A DNA stretch of 64,000 bases, from contig CALRPY020000002.1 of assembly GCA_943370145.1 (NCBI GenBank), forward strand, positions 62,001 through 126,000. The letters are read 5' to 3'. Source of the DNA: Ga0077536 sp943370145 (GTDB lineage: Bacteria > Pseudomonadota > Gammaproteobacteria > Ga0077536). Of the stretch, positions 29,664 to 38,809 are shown piece after piece. The notes below the pieces were generated by a model. It saw only the letters and a program-made list of their open reading frames with translations. It did not search any database and was not told where the DNA came from. Position 1 is the first letter of the stretch, and each line of letters begins with the position of its first letter. The position numbers were made by a program, and so were the translations under genes.

Positions 29664-31157
29664 TCAGGCGCCGTGGCCGGCGCGGTCGAGGATGAATTCC
29701 ATCAGCAGGCCCAGCGGTCGGCCGGTGGCGCCCTTGGCCTTGCCCGACGTCCACGCGGTGCCCGCGATGTCGAGATGCGCCCAGTGGTATTCCTTCGTGA
29801 AGCGCGCCAGGAAGCAGGCGGCGGTGATCGTGCCCGCCTCGCGGCCGCCGACGTTCGCCATGTCGGCGAAGGGACTGTCCAGCTGCTTCTGGTAGTCCTC
29901 CCACAGCGGCAGGCGCCACGCGCGGTCGCCGCTCTTCTCGCCGGCGGCGAGCAGTTCCTCGGCGAGGCCGTCATGGTTGCTGAGCAGCCCGCTGGCGTGG
30001 CTGCCGAGCGCCACCACGCAGGCCCCGGTCAGCGTCGCGATGTCGATTACGACGTCGGGTTCGTAGCGCGCCGCATAGGTCAGCGCATCGCACAGGATGA
30101 GCCGGCCTTCGGCGTCGGTGTTCAGGATTTCGATCGTCTGGCCCGACATGCTGGTGACGATGTCGCCGGGCTTTACCGCCTCGCCGTCGGGCATGTTCTC
30201 CACCGCCGGCACGATGCCGACCACGTTGATCGGCAGCGCCAGTTCCGCCACGGCCTGCATGACCCCCAGCACGGACGCCGCGCCGGTCATGTCGAACTTC
30301 ATCTCGTCCATGCCGGCGCCCGGCTTGATCGAGATGCCGCCGGAGTCGAAGGTCACGCCCTTGCCGACCAGGACGATGGGCTTCGACTTGTCGGGGCGAC
30401 CGGTGTATTCGACGGTGATGAGCTTGGGCGCCTGCGCGCTGCCGCGGGCGACCGCGAGCAGCGAGCCCATGCCGAGTTTCTGCATCTCGGCCTTCTCCAG
30501 CACGTGCACCTTGAGGCTGCGATGGGTCTTCGCGAGTTCGCGCGCGGTCGCCGCGAGGTGGGCCGGCGGACAGTGGTTGCCCGGCAGGTTCGCGAGATCC
30601 CGCATCAGGGCCATGCCGGACAGCACGCCCTTCGCGGTGTTCGCGGCCGCCTGGGCCGCGCTGGCCTCGTCCGCGCCGACCAGCAGCGTCAGGCGGGCGA
30701 ACTGCGCGCGCCGCGACGGCTTGCTCTTCATCTTCTCGAAGCGATAGGCGCTCGTGCCGAAGGCGAGCGCGACCTGCCGGAATTTCCAGCCCGTGTCCCG
30801 GTCGCGGACGTGGACGTCGCCGAGGCAGCTGACGGCATTCTTCAGGCCCGCTTCGGTCACCGTGCGCGCCGCCTTCTGCACCAGTTGGCGGTATTCGGCG
30901 GCGCTGACGCCCTCGGCCTTGCCGCAGCCGATCAGCAACACCCGCTCCGCGCCGGTGCCCGCGGCCTCGGGGATCATCAGGGTTTCGGCGAGACTGCCGC
31001 TGATGTCCCCACGCTTCACCAACCGCGCCAGCAGGCCCTTGGTGGCCTTGTCCACGGCTTCGGCGGCGGCGCCGAGCTTCTTGCCGGCATGCACGCCGAC
31101 GATGAGGCACGCGGTTTTCTGTTCCTGCGCGGGGCCGCGCTTGACCGTGATTTCCAT
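29664..31157 (-). CDS. pepA: Leucyl aminopeptidase PepA (M17)
   Basis: 497 residues from the ATG at 31157 (MEITVKRG). The M17 metal site is visible: GKGVTFDSGGISIKPG, DMTGAASVLG and the signature NTDAEGRLILCDAL. PepA is a cytosolic hexameric dimetal aminopeptidase; in E. coli it also binds DNA in plasmid resolution and carAB control. The first gene of pepA-holC-valS, it is divergent from lptG. Confidence 0.97.
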   Translation of the reverse strand: MEITVKRGPAQEQKTACLIVGVHAGKKLGAAAEAVDKATKGLLARLVKRGDISGSLAETLMIPEAAGTGAERVLLIGCGKAEGVSAAEYRQLVQKAARTVTEAGLKNAVSCLGDVHVRDRDTGWKFRQVALAFGTSAYRFEKMKSKPSRRAQFARLTLLVGADEASAAQAAANTAKGVLSGMALMRDLANLPGNHCPPAHLAATARELAKTHRSLKVHVLEKAEMQKLGMGSLLAVARGSAQAPKLITVEYTGRPDKSKPIVLVGKGVTFDSGGISIKPGAGMDEMKFDMTGAASVLGVMQAVAELALPINVVGIVPAVENMPDGEAVKPGDIVTSMSGQTIEILNTDAEGRLILCDALTYAARYEPDVVIDIATLTGACVVALGSHASGLLSNHDGLAEELLAAGEKSGDRAWRLPLWEDYQKQLDSPFADMANVGGREAGTITAACFLARFTKEYHWAHLDIAGTAWTSGKAKGATGRPLGLLMEFILDRAGHGA

Positions 31158-31307
31158 GTTCGCTCCGGCTGGTGGTTCGGACTGGATACGCCGCACGCGG
31201 GGCGCCGGCCGTATCAGGGGCAGTGTAAAGCCAGGTAAGTGTATGCGCTGGAATTTATGGGAGCCAAGCGTGAAAACCGTATACTGTCGCCGAAATCCCG
31301 GTTACGC

Positions 31308-32372
31308 ATGAAAATCCTCGATCGCTACATCGGCTGGACCATCATCAGCGCCACGTTGACCGTGCTTGCGGTGCTGGTCGCGATCTTCAGCTTCTTCCAG
31401 TTCATCGAACAGCTCGAGGACGTCGGCCGCGGCACCTATTCGGTGTTCAAGGTGGTTGTCTTCGTGCTGTCCAGCCTGCCGGGCCTGACCTACGAACTGT
31501 TCCCGATGGCATCCCTGATCGGGGCGCTGATCGGGTTCGGCACCCTGATGCGCAACGGGGAGCTGACCGTCATCCGCGTCTCCGGCGTGCCGAAGGCGCG
31601 CCTGCTGCTGTCGGTGGTCAAGGCCGGCAGCGTGCTGCTCGCGGCTTCGGTGCTGCTCGGTGAACTGGTCGCGCCGCCGGCCGAGCGCTTCGCGCGGGAC
31701 TTCCGCAACATGGCGATCTCCGACCGCGTGGCCTTCCGTTCCGACCACGGCTTCTGGTCGCGCGACGGCGAAAGCTTCATCAACATCCGCGAAATCCTGC
31801 CGGGCAACCAGGTGCGTGGGCTGTACATCTACGAGTTCGACGACCTGAATCGCCTGCGCACCAGCACCTACGCCGAATCGGCCCGCTACGACGGCCAGCA
31901 GTGGGTGCTCAAGGACATCGCGCAGACCGAGCTCGACGACGAAGGCATCCGCGAACGCCACCTGCCGGAGGCCGCGTGGGACTCCATGCTCAAGCCCGAC
32001 CTGCTGTCGATGATCACGATCGACCCCGAGAGCCTCGGGATCCTGAGCCTGGTGCGCTACATCTCGTTCCTCAACCGGAATTCGCAGGACACCCAGCGCT
32101 ACGAACATGCGCTGTGGACCAAGTTGACCTATCCGCTGGCGACGGTCGTCATGGTGATCCTCGCGGTGCCGATGGTGCTGCGGGCGAGTCGCTCGGTGAC
32201 CATCGGCCAGCGCGTGCTGGTCGGCGCGCTGGTCGGCCTCGGCTTCCACCTGCTGAACCAGGCCGCTGGCCATCTCGGCGTGGTCTACGAGATGCACCCG
32301 ATCCTGTCCGCCGCCGGTCCGGCGCTGCTGATGAGCGTGGTCGCCGCGATCCTGCTGTCGAAAACGCCCTAG
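31308..32372 (+). CDS. lptG: Lipopolysaccharide export permease LptG
   Basis: 354 residues from the ATG at 31308 (MKILDRYIGWTI). Three N-terminal and three C-terminal transmembrane helices flank a periplasmic beta-jellyroll domain. The LDRYIG start, FFQFIEQLEDVGRGTY, FPMASLIGALIGFG and the C-terminal RSVTIGQRVLVG all match LptG rather than LptF. LptG with LptF and LptB extracts LPS from the inner membrane. In E. coli lptF precedes lptG here; it is absent from this locus. A TATACT box at 31280 may belong to its promoter. Confidence 0.92.
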   Translation: MKILDRYIGWTIISATLTVLAVLVAIFSFFQFIEQLEDVGRGTYSVFKVVVFVLSSLPGLTYELFPMASLIGALIGFGTLMRNGELTVIRVSGVPKARLLLSVVKAGSVLLAASVLLGELVAPPAERFARDFRNMAISDRVAFRSDHGFWSRDGESFINIREILPGNQVRGLYIYEFDDLNRLRTSTYAESARYDGQQWVLKDIAQTELDDEGIRERHLPEAAWDSMLKPDLLSMITIDPESLGILSLVRYISFLNRNSQDTQRYEHALWTKLTYPLATVVMVILAVPMVLRASRSVTIGQRVLVGALVGLGFHLLNQAAGHLGVVYEMHPILSAAGPALLMSVVAAILLSKTP

Positions 32373-32458
32373 CGGCGTGCCGGTGGCGGCGACGCCTGCC
32401 CTCGGCAACACCCGCGGACATCACCCGCAGGACGGTCTTCCGCCCCGGCGCCGTGCTG

Positions 32459-32491
32459 GCCTGCCGCGTCGCCCCAGCGACTGCGGCAGGC
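32459..32491 (+). terminator. Strong hairpin between convergent lptG and RDD genes
   Basis: A 14-bp stem with one bulged T: GCCTGCCGC-GTCGC (32459-32472), loop CCCA, GCGAC (32477-32481), T, GCGGCAGGC (32483-32491), followed by TTT. It lies between the stops of lptG and the RDD gene and probably ends lptG transcription; it could serve both directions. Confidence 0.68.
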
Positions 32492-32492
32492 T

Positions 32493-32936
32493 TTACGCCC
32501 TGACCACTCTCGAGTGCGAGGCCCGGTCGTGCCAGGCGCGGCGCCCGCCCGCCAGGGCCCACCAGTAACCGAGCCCCAGCGGCACCCAGGAGACCAGCGC
32601 CACCCCGAAACGCACGAGGGTCTGGCGCCAGGTCAGCCGTGTCCCGGTGTGCTCGTCGACGACCCGGATGCGCCAGCACTTCATGCCGAGCGTCTGTCCG
32701 CCGCGGTGCCAGGAAAACGCGAAGTAGGCATAGGACAGGACCAGCAGCACCAGCGAAAACACCGGGCTCCCCTCGACGGCCTCGCCGTGGTGGAAACCGA
32801 CGGCGATGCCCCCGGCGACGAACCAGATGCCGATCAGGCACAGCGCGTCGTACAGCATCGACAGCAGGCGCCTCCAGAACGCGGCGGCGACCGGTGCGGT
32901 CGGTGCTTCGGCGAGCTGCGGAGGGGCGTGCGACAT
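32493..32936 (-). CDS. RDD family membrane protein
   Basis: 147 residues from the ATG at 32936 (MSHAPPQLAEAP). The RDD fold is visible: FWRRLLSMLYDALCLIGIW with the conserved Arg and Asp, two to three transmembrane helices, and the GGQTLGMKCWRIRVVDEHTG segment. RDD proteins are small integral membrane proteins, some proposed to transport ions or solutes; the function here is unknown. A neighbour of lptFG in several gammaproteobacteria. The coding frame extends upstream, but only this start gives a normal family N-terminus. Confidence 0.85.
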   Translation of the reverse strand: MSHAPPQLAEAPTAPVAAAFWRRLLSMLYDALCLIGIWFVAGGIAVGFHHGEAVEGSPVFSLVLLVLSYAYFAFSWHRGGQTLGMKCWRIRVVDEHTGTRLTWRQTLVRFGVALVSWVPLGLGYWWALAGGRRAWHDRASHSRVVRA

Positions 32937-33040
32937 GAGGATTTCCGGGTTCGTCGGGCGTGAAAACCCGGGCGCGGCGAATCTGTCACAATGCGAGCGT
33001 GTCGCGCAAGGCGCGTAACGGCGGGACGAGGGAAGCAGGC

Positions 33041-34117
33041 ATGCGGTTGGCGCGTTTGTTCGCGACGCTGATGAGCTCGCTGATCGTGGTGCTGGCCTTG
33101 GCCGCAAAGGTGCACGCGCACCCGCTCGGCGAGGCGCCCGGGCGTCTCGTCGACATCGGGGGCCGGCGCCTGCACCTGTACTGCATCGGCCGTGGCGAGC
33201 CCACGGTCGTCATCGATGCCGGGCTCGGCGCGACCGCGCTCGAATGGCAGGACGTGATGCGGCGGGTTGGCGGTCCCACCCGCATCTGCGCCTACGACCG
33301 GGCCGGCTACGGCTGGAGCGATCCCGGCCCTTATCCGCGCACCAGCTCCCGGCATGCGAACGATCTCTACCTGCTGCTGACCGCCGCCGACGTGCCCGGC
33401 CCGTACGTGCTGGTTGGCCACTCCTACGGTGGCTACACCGTGCAGCTTTTCGCCCGCCGCTATCCTTTCCTCGTCGCGGGGCTGGTGCTCGTCGACGCGT
33501 CCCATCCCGAGCAGGTCGAACGCTTCCTGGCGCCGCCCTACGCGATCCGGGTTGCGCCGACGAACCGGCATGGCGTGGTCAGGTTCGGCGAAGTCCCGCC
33601 GCCGCACCCGGCGTTGCCGGCCTTCGCCCGCGAGGTGCTTGCCTACCAGTACCGGCACTGGCGGCCGCGGCGGGCCATTTCCAACGAGCTGCTGGGCTTT
33701 CGCGACAGCGGCCACGAACTGCTCGCCGAGCGGCCACTGGCCACGCTGCCGCTCGTCGTGCTGACCCGCGGCAAGCGGGTGTGGCCGGCCGGCCCGCACG
33801 GGGATGCGCTCGAGGCCCTGTGGTTGACGCTGCAGTCGGAACTCGCGGCGCAGAGCCCCGTGTCGGCCCACCTGCTCGCAAGTGTCAGCGGCCACCAGAT
33901 TCACCTCGATCAGCCGGATCTCGTCGCCTTCGCGATCGCGCTGGCGAGCGACGCGTGGCGCATCCGCCGCGGCGAGGGGCCGTTGCTGACGAGTCCCGGC
34001 GCGCGCTGGCTGTCCCTGCTGGACATGCAGCGCTTCACCTGGCTGCGCGACGCGCTCGACGTGCCGCTGCCGCAGCGTGTCGTGCAGCTGGAACGGCGTG
34101 CGGCGGCGGCGCCCTGA
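33041..34117 (+). CDS. Secreted alpha/beta hydrolase
   Basis: 358 residues from the ATG at 33041. It has a Sec signal peptide (MRLARLFATLMSSLIVVLAL, cleavage near KVHAHP), then an alpha/beta hydrolase fold: RICAYDRAGYGWSD, nucleophile elbow GHSYGGY, and the catalytic His in SGHQIHLDQPDLV. It is probably a periplasmic esterase or peptidase-like hydrolase; the substrate is unknown. It is divergent from the RDD gene (104-bp gap) and followed by the DUF455 gene after 117 bp. Confidence 0.87.
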   Translation: MRLARLFATLMSSLIVVLALAAKVHAHPLGEAPGRLVDIGGRRLHLYCIGRGEPTVVIDAGLGATALEWQDVMRRVGGPTRICAYDRAGYGWSDPGPYPRTSSRHANDLYLLLTAADVPGPYVLVGHSYGGYTVQLFARRYPFLVAGLVLVDASHPEQVERFLAPPYAIRVAPTNRHGVVRFGEVPPPHPALPAFAREVLAYQYRHWRPRRAISNELLGFRDSGHELLAERPLATLPLVVLTRGKRVWPAGPHGDALEALWLTLQSELAAQSPVSAHLLASVSGHQIHLDQPDLVAFAIALASDAWRIRRGEGPLLTSPGARWLSLLDMQRFTWLRDALDVPLPQRVVQLERRAAAAP

Positions 34118-34234
34118 GCGCCGAGCCTTGCCCGACGCAGCGCGGGCATGGATCGGGGCGCGGGCACAGGCCCAGGCGGCCGTGATTCACCGCGGGACGT
34201 CGAGGCCAGCCCGCTTCTCTGGCAGCATGGCCGG

Positions 34235-35050
34235 ATGTTGACCGATACACCTGACGACGGGCCGGCGCGCCTGCGGGATGCCGCGTGGACGGCCCTGCGG
34301 CTCGACGAGCCCGGGCGGAAAATCGCGCTGCTGGGCCGGGTCGACGCGACGACGGCGATCGTCGATGCGCTGCGCGTCCTGCCGCCAGTCGACGAACCCG
34401 GCCGGCCACCGCTGCCCGAACTCGTGCATCCGGCGCGCGTGCCGCGGCGGAGCACCGGCAGCGACAAGGGTCGCGCGGCGCTGCTGCACGCCATTGCGCA
34501 TATCGAGTTCAACGCAATCAATCTCGCGCTCGATGCGATTGCCCGCTTTGCGGGCCTGCCCGAGGCGTATTACCGGGACTGGTGGCGGGTCGCCTGCGAG
34601 GAGGCGCACCACTTCTCCCTGCTCGCCGCGCACCTCGCCTCGCTCGGTCATGCCTACGGCGACTTCCAGGCCCACGCCGGCCTGTGGGAGGCGGCGCGCA
34701 AGACTACCGACGACCCGCTCGCGCGCATGGCGCTGGTGCCCCGCGTGCTGGAAGCGCGCGGACTCGACGTGACGCCGGGCATGCGGGCGCGCTTCGTCGC
34801 GGCCGGTGACGCGCAGGCCGCGGCCATCCTCGACGTGATCCTGCGCGACGAGATCGGCCATGTCGCAATTGGCAACCGGTGGTTCCATCACCTCTGCGTC
34901 GAGCGCGGTTTCGAACCGGTGGCGACCTTCCGCGCCCTGTGCGCCCGCTACGGCCAGCCCCCGCCCCGCCCGCCCTTCAATGTCGAGGCGAGGTTGGCCG
35001 GGGGCTTCTCCGCCGAGGAACTCGACGCGCTGTCAGCCGCGCCGCATTGA
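34235..35050 (+). CDS. DUF455 ferritin-like protein
   Basis: 271 residues from the ATG at 34235 (MLTDTPDDG). A four-helix ferritin-like core carries likely diiron ligands in AHIEFNAINLALD, CEEAHHF and RDEIGHVAIGNRW (E, ExxH, DExxH pattern). DUF455 proteins are uncharacterised; some are loosely compared with tRNA hydroxylases such as MiaE. Here only a diiron protein of unknown function can be claimed. The start removes an unlikely low-complexity extension. Confidence 0.86.
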   Translation: MLTDTPDDGPARLRDAAWTALRLDEPGRKIALLGRVDATTAIVDALRVLPPVDEPGRPPLPELVHPARVPRRSTGSDKGRAALLHAIAHIEFNAINLALDAIARFAGLPEAYYRDWWRVACEEAHHFSLLAAHLASLGHAYGDFQAHAGLWEAARKTTDDPLARMALVPRVLEARGLDVTPGMRARFVAAGDAQAAAILDVILRDEIGHVAIGNRWFHHLCVERGFEPVATFRALCARYGQPPPRPPFNVEARLAGGFSAEELDALSAAPH

Positions 35051-35062
35051 GCGTTGGCAGCG

Positions 35063-35090
35063 GTCCCCTGCGTCGCACGTCGCGGGGGAC
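35063..35090. terminator. Hairpin between convergent DUF455 and OmpA-family genes
   Basis: A 10-bp stem with one T-G wobble (GTCCCCTGCG 35063-35072 with CGCGGGGGAC 35081-35090, 8-nt loop) lies between the two stop codons. No T-tract on either strand. Confidence 0.5.
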
Positions 35091-35092
35091 GC

Positions 35093-35707
35093 TCACCGCA
35101 CGCTCAGTTCCGCCCGCCGGTTGCGCGGCTCCGCGACGCCGTCGCCGGTCGGCACCAGTGGTTCACGCTCGCCACGGCCGGCAACACTGATGCGGGCCGG
35201 ATCGCCGCCCAGTTCCACGAGCCTGGCGCGCAGCGCTTCCGCGCGTTGGCGCGAGAGCTGGTCGTTGTAGGCCAGTTCGCCGGCGCGATCGGTGTGGCCG
35301 ATGACGACCACGTCGGCCACGGGCCGCGCCGCGATCTCGGCCAGCACCGTGCGCGCCTGGGCGGCGGAGTCCGCGGTCAGCTGGTCGGAGTCGAGTTCGA
35401 AATAGAGCATGTAGGACACGGGCCGCGGCGGCAGCGCGGCAAGCGTGGGACCGAAGTCGCTCGCGATCTGGGCCGCGCTGCTCGTGGCCTGTTCGACCCC
35501 GCCCTTCGCGTCGAAGCGCGCGCTCGCGTAGGCCGACGCCAGCACGGTTTCCGTGCCGCCGGGGTTCACGGCGACCGCACCGACCTTGCCGTCGGGGCCG
35601 GGCAACAGCACGACGCGGTCCTGCGGCACGGCGGCGCAGGCGCCGAGCGCGGCCGTCAGCAGCGCGAGGGCGAGCCGATGCGCCGCCGGACGCGCGCTGC
35701 GGTTCAC
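35093..35707 (-). CDS. OmpA-family lipoprotein
   Basis: 204 residues. The lipoprotein signal ends L-G-A-C24. A short N-terminal region is followed by a peptidoglycan-binding OmpA C-terminal domain (about 95-204): YFELDSDQL, VVIGHTDRAG, NDQLSRQRAEALR and RRAELSV, with the Asp and Arg that bind diaminopimelate. It probably sits in the outer membrane and contacts the cell wall. It overlaps the FecR-domain gene by 4 bp and is part of the signalling island. Confidence 0.91.
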   Translation of the reverse strand: MNRSARPAAHRLALALLTAALGACAAVPQDRVVLLPGPDGKVGAVAVNPGGTETVLASAYASARFDAKGGVEQATSSAAQIASDFGPTLAALPPRPVSYMLYFELDSDQLTADSAAQARTVLAEIAARPVADVVVIGHTDRAGELAYNDQLSRQRAEALRARLVELGGDPARISVAGRGEREPLVPTGDGVAEPRNRRAELSVR

Positions 35708-36156
35708 GGCCGGGCTCCTGCTTCGACGACGAATTCCGTGCCGCGCACGCCGAGGATGCTTGCCGGCGTGCGGACTTTCATCGCGTCCGGCGCGTGCTTC
35801 GCGATCTTGCCGGACACCACCGCGAGCCGGCCCTGCTTCAGGGTCGACTCGAATCCGCCCTCGTGCGTCGTCGCGTCGAAGCGGAAGCTGTCGATGACGA
35901 GCCGGCTGTTCGGCCCCAGCGACAGCAGTGAATTGTCGCGGAAGGTCACGCCGACCCGGCCGTGTTCGCCGGTGACGAGCACGTCCGCGGGCTGCACCAG
36001 GGCGCCTGGTGTCGCGGCGAGCGTGCTGCCGCCGCGCTCGAGACTCACTTCACCGTCGGCGAGCTTGATGATGCCCGCGGCCTCGTCCGCCAGGACCGTG
36101 GTGACGGCGAGGCAGGCGCCCAGCAGCAGCGCGAGTCGACGATAAGGCGTTTGCAT
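35704..36156 (-). CDS. FecR domain protein, secreted
   Basis: 150 residues from the ATG at 36156, with a GGAGATC box upstream. A Sec signal (MQTPYRRLALLLGACLAVTT, then VLADEAAG) precedes a FecR-like beta domain (VTGEHGRVGVTFRDNSLLSLG, VRTPASILGVRGTEFVVEA). It has no cytoplasmic anti-sigma segment, so it is not a classical FecR sigma regulator. FecR plus OmpA lipoprotein pairs often flank CHASE2 sensor genes. It may sense or decorate the envelope. Divergent from the RsbW-like gene with a 41-bp gap. Confidence 0.88.
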   Translation of the reverse strand: MQTPYRRLALLLGACLAVTTVLADEAAGIIKLADGEVSLERGGSTLAATPGALVQPADVLVTGEHGRVGVTFRDNSLLSLGPNSRLVIDSFRFDATTHEGGFESTLKQGRLAVVSGKIAKHAPDAMKVRTPASILGVRGTEFVVEAGARP

Positions 36157-36197
36157 CGGGATCTCCGCAGGGTGACTGACATCTATAATAGACAGCC

Positions 36198-36644
36198 GTG
36201 GAATCCGACGCGCAGATGCCTTCGAATGACCGCCGCTGCGCGCCGGCACCCGTGTTCCACGCGCGCGAATCCGAATTGCGCGCGATCCTCGCCCACCTCG
36301 AGGCGAGTGCGCAGGGCCTCGATCTGCCGCGCGCGCTGTGCCTGCGCCTGTGCCTTGTCGTCGAGGAACTCTTCGTCAACACGGCACGTTACGGTGGCCG
36401 GGAGGATGCCGAGGCCTGGGTCGAGCTTGCCGTCGACGCCGATGGTGTCGAACTGCGCTACGTGGACACGGCGCTGCCCTTCAATCCGCTCGATGGCCTC
36501 GTCGTCGACTCGCTGTCGCGGCCGGTGGAACTGCGGCCCATCGGCGGACTCGGGCGCATCCTCGTCAAGGAACTGAGTTCAGCGGCGCACTATGCGCGTG
36601 ACGGTGGACGCAACGTTCTCTGCCTGCGCTTCGAACGCGCCTGA
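36198..36644 (+). CDS. RsbW-like serine kinase / anti-sigma factor
   Basis: 148 residues with a GHKL ATPase fold: N-box VVEELFVNTARYG, the DTALPFNP region and G-box GGLGRILVKELS. It matches the HATPase_c_2 family of RsbW/SpoIIAB switch kinases, which phosphorylate STAS antagonists. The gene converges on the CHASE2-SpoIIE gene (10-bp gap). Together with the STAS protein at 39790 and the PP2C at 36655 it completes a partner-switch set. No sigma factor is encoded nearby, so the target may be a sigma elsewhere or another protein. Confidence 0.86.
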   Translation: MESDAQMPSNDRRCAPAPVFHARESELRAILAHLEASAQGLDLPRALCLRLCLVVEELFVNTARYGGREDAEAWVELAVDADGVELRYVDTALPFNPLDGLVVDSLSRPVELRPIGGLGRILVKELSSAAHYARDGGRNVLCLRFERA

Positions 36645-36654
36645 TACGCCCCGC

Positions 36655-38760
36655 TCAACGCCGGGCGACGACCAGCACCGTCATGTCGTCGGTCTGCTCG
36701 GTGCTGCCGGCATGCATGCGCACCGCGTCGCCGATCGCGTCCGCGACGGCTTGCGCGTCCGTGCCTGACGGCAGGCCGTCCACGCAGGCGAGCAGTCGCT
36801 CCCTGCCGAACATCGCGTCATCCGCCGCACGGGCATCGGTGATGCCGTCGGTGTAGACGCACAGCGCCTCGCCATGCCCGAGTTGCAGCGGCAGCGAGTC
36901 GTAGCGGAAGCCGTCGACGGTGCACAGCGGTGGTCCCCCCGCACCCGGTCCCGCGTGCACGCGTCCCGCGCTTATCCGCAGCGGGGCCTCGTGCCCGGCG
37001 TTCGCATACAGCAGCGCGCCGCTGTCGAGATCGAGGCAGCCGGCGAACACGGTCACGAACAGGAGTTCCGGATTGTCCTGCGCGATGGCGTCGTTCGCTG
37101 CGGTCAGCGCAGCGCCCGGGTCGCCCCCCGCGCGCAGGGCCGCGCTCTTGATCAGGGCTTTCGCCAGCGCCATCAGGAGCGCACTGGGAAGTCCCTTGCC
37201 CGACACGTCGCCGACGAGGAAGAACAGGCGGCGCCCGCCGACGAAGAAGAAATCATAGAGATCGCCGCCGACCGTGCGGGCCGGTTCGCTGAAGGCGGCG
37301 AGATCGAGGCCCGGCACCCCGGCGAGCGACCCGGCGCGCGGCAGCATGCCGATCTGGATGCGGCGGGCGGTGTCGAGTTCGCCCTGCATGCGCTGCTGCA
37401 CATCCCGGCTCGCGCCGAGCTGTGCGCGGAGCAGCCGGCGCTGTTGCTGGACCTCCGCCAGCGAGCCTCCCAGCACGCCGATCAGCACGAGGCCGACGCC
37501 GGCGAGCGGGTTCACCGCGTCGACCAGCACGTCCTGGTTGGCGAACAGGCCCAGCGCCGTGGCGACGAAGGCCATCGCCCCGAGCGCGACCAGGGCGAGC
37601 GTGCGGGCCGGTCCCAGCGCGGGCGCGCCGAGCACCGCCACGAGCGACAGCAGCGTCATCGCCGCGAATTCGACCCAGCGCGTCCACGTCGGCCGCGACA
37701 GCAGGCGTCCGGCGAGCGCGTTCTCGATCGCCTCCGCGTGCAGCGCGACACCTGGCATGCGGCCGACCGGGGTCGTGACGATGTCCTGCAGCCCGAGCGC
37801 CGTGTAGCCGATCAGCACGATGCGGCCCTCGACCAGGTCCGGGTCGTAGGCCCCGGCCAGGACGTCGGCCGCCGAGAGCGTCGGCCGCGCCGCCCACGCC
37901 GAGAAATGCAGCCACCAGTCGCCGTTCGCTTCAACCGGGATTTCGATGTCGGCGATCCCGATCCGCCGCACACCTTCACGCCCGGTCTCGACCGCGATGG
38001 CGCCGCCGGCCACGACCCGCAGCGTCTCGACCGCGAGGCCGGGCAGCAGCGTGCCCGCGCCGATGGCGGCAAGCGCCGGGACCCGCCGATGCACGCCGCG
38101 CTCCGGTTCGCTGTTCAACAAGGCCTGGCCGCGCGCCGCGCCCGCAATGACGGGCAGGCTCTGCAGCAGCGTGGGGTAGCGCCGGACGAATCGCGCCGGG
38201 TCCTCGCCGAAGGTGCGAAGGGTCGCAGCCGGCACCGTGCCGCGCGGGACGCCGGCCTCGTCCGGCACGCCGGCGACGCCCAGGATCACCGGCGACCCGC
38301 GGATTGCGGAAGCAAGCCGCCGATCGCTGTCCGGCAGGTGCCGTTCCAGCGGGCCGACCGCGGCCGGCGGCAGGGCGAGCTGCCTGACGATTTCGGTCGG
38401 CGCGAAGCGGTCCGGCTCGACGAACAGGGCGTCGATCGCGATGGCCGCCGGTGCGCCGACGATCAGGCGTTCGATCAGTTGCGCGAGCCGCGCCCGCGGC
38501 CAGGGCCACTGGCCGATCTCGCGCAGGCTGCGCTCGTCGATCGCGACGATGACGACCGGGTCGCCGGTCCGTTTGCGCGGGAACGCCCGCTGGTAGGCGT
38601 CGAAGACCTCGCCGCGCAGCACCTGCTCGAACGGCAGGTCCAGCACCAGCAGCAGCACGCAGTTCAGCGCGATCAGCAGCAGGCCCAGCCGGCGCGCGAA
38701 GTGCGGCGCGGGGCGGGTGTGGGCGCGCCGCTCCGGCGTGGGCGCCGTGCCTGTGGTCAT
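36655..38760 (-). CDS. CHASE2 sensor-SpoIIE PP2C phosphatase
   Basis: 701 residues. One N-terminal transmembrane helix (about 23-45) is followed by an extracytoplasmic CHASE2 domain (about 48-345, VVIVAIDERSLREIGQWPW), three transmembrane helices (about 355-440), a short coiled linker (LRAQLGASRDVQQRM) and a SpoIIE/RsbU PP2C domain (about 480-701). The phosphatase metal-site motifs GGDLYDFF, GDVSGKG, YTDGITDA and TDDMTVLV are all present, so it should be active. It probably dephosphorylates the STAS antagonist in response to an envelope signal. It lies downstream of the MBL and STAS genes (49-bp gap). Confidence 0.92.
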   Translation of the reverse strand: MTTGTAPTPERRAHTRPAPHFARRLGLLLIALNCVLLLVLDLPFEQVLRGEVFDAYQRAFPRKRTGDPVVIVAIDERSLREIGQWPWPRARLAQLIERLIVGAPAAIAIDALFVEPDRFAPTEIVRQLALPPAAVGPLERHLPDSDRRLASAIRGSPVILGVAGVPDEAGVPRGTVPAATLRTFGEDPARFVRRYPTLLQSLPVIAGAARGQALLNSEPERGVHRRVPALAAIGAGTLLPGLAVETLRVVAGGAIAVETGREGVRRIGIADIEIPVEANGDWWLHFSAWAARPTLSAADVLAGAYDPDLVEGRIVLIGYTALGLQDIVTTPVGRMPGVALHAEAIENALAGRLLSRPTWTRWVEFAAMTLLSLVAVLGAPALGPARTLALVALGAMAFVATALGLFANQDVLVDAVNPLAGVGLVLIGVLGGSLAEVQQQRRLLRAQLGASRDVQQRMQGELDTARRIQIGMLPRAGSLAGVPGLDLAAFSEPARTVGGDLYDFFFVGGRRLFFLVGDVSGKGLPSALLMALAKALIKSAALRAGGDPGAALTAANDAIAQDNPELLFVTVFAGCLDLDSGALLYANAGHEAPLRISAGRVHAGPGAGGPPLCTVDGFRYDSLPLQLGHGEALCVYTDGITDARAADDAMFGRERLLACVDGLPSGTDAQAVADAIGDAVRMHAGSTEQTDDMTVLVVARR

Positions 38761-38809
38761 GGGGCTGTCCTGCGCGTCATCGTGCGGTGCCGCCGCGACG
38801 CGCCGCTGG

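Noticed and set aside
36198..36644. RsbW-like protein as an ordinary histidine kinase
   Set aside because: No dimerisation/phosphoacceptor His domain or receiver is present; the short GHKL domain fits an anti-sigma switch kinase.
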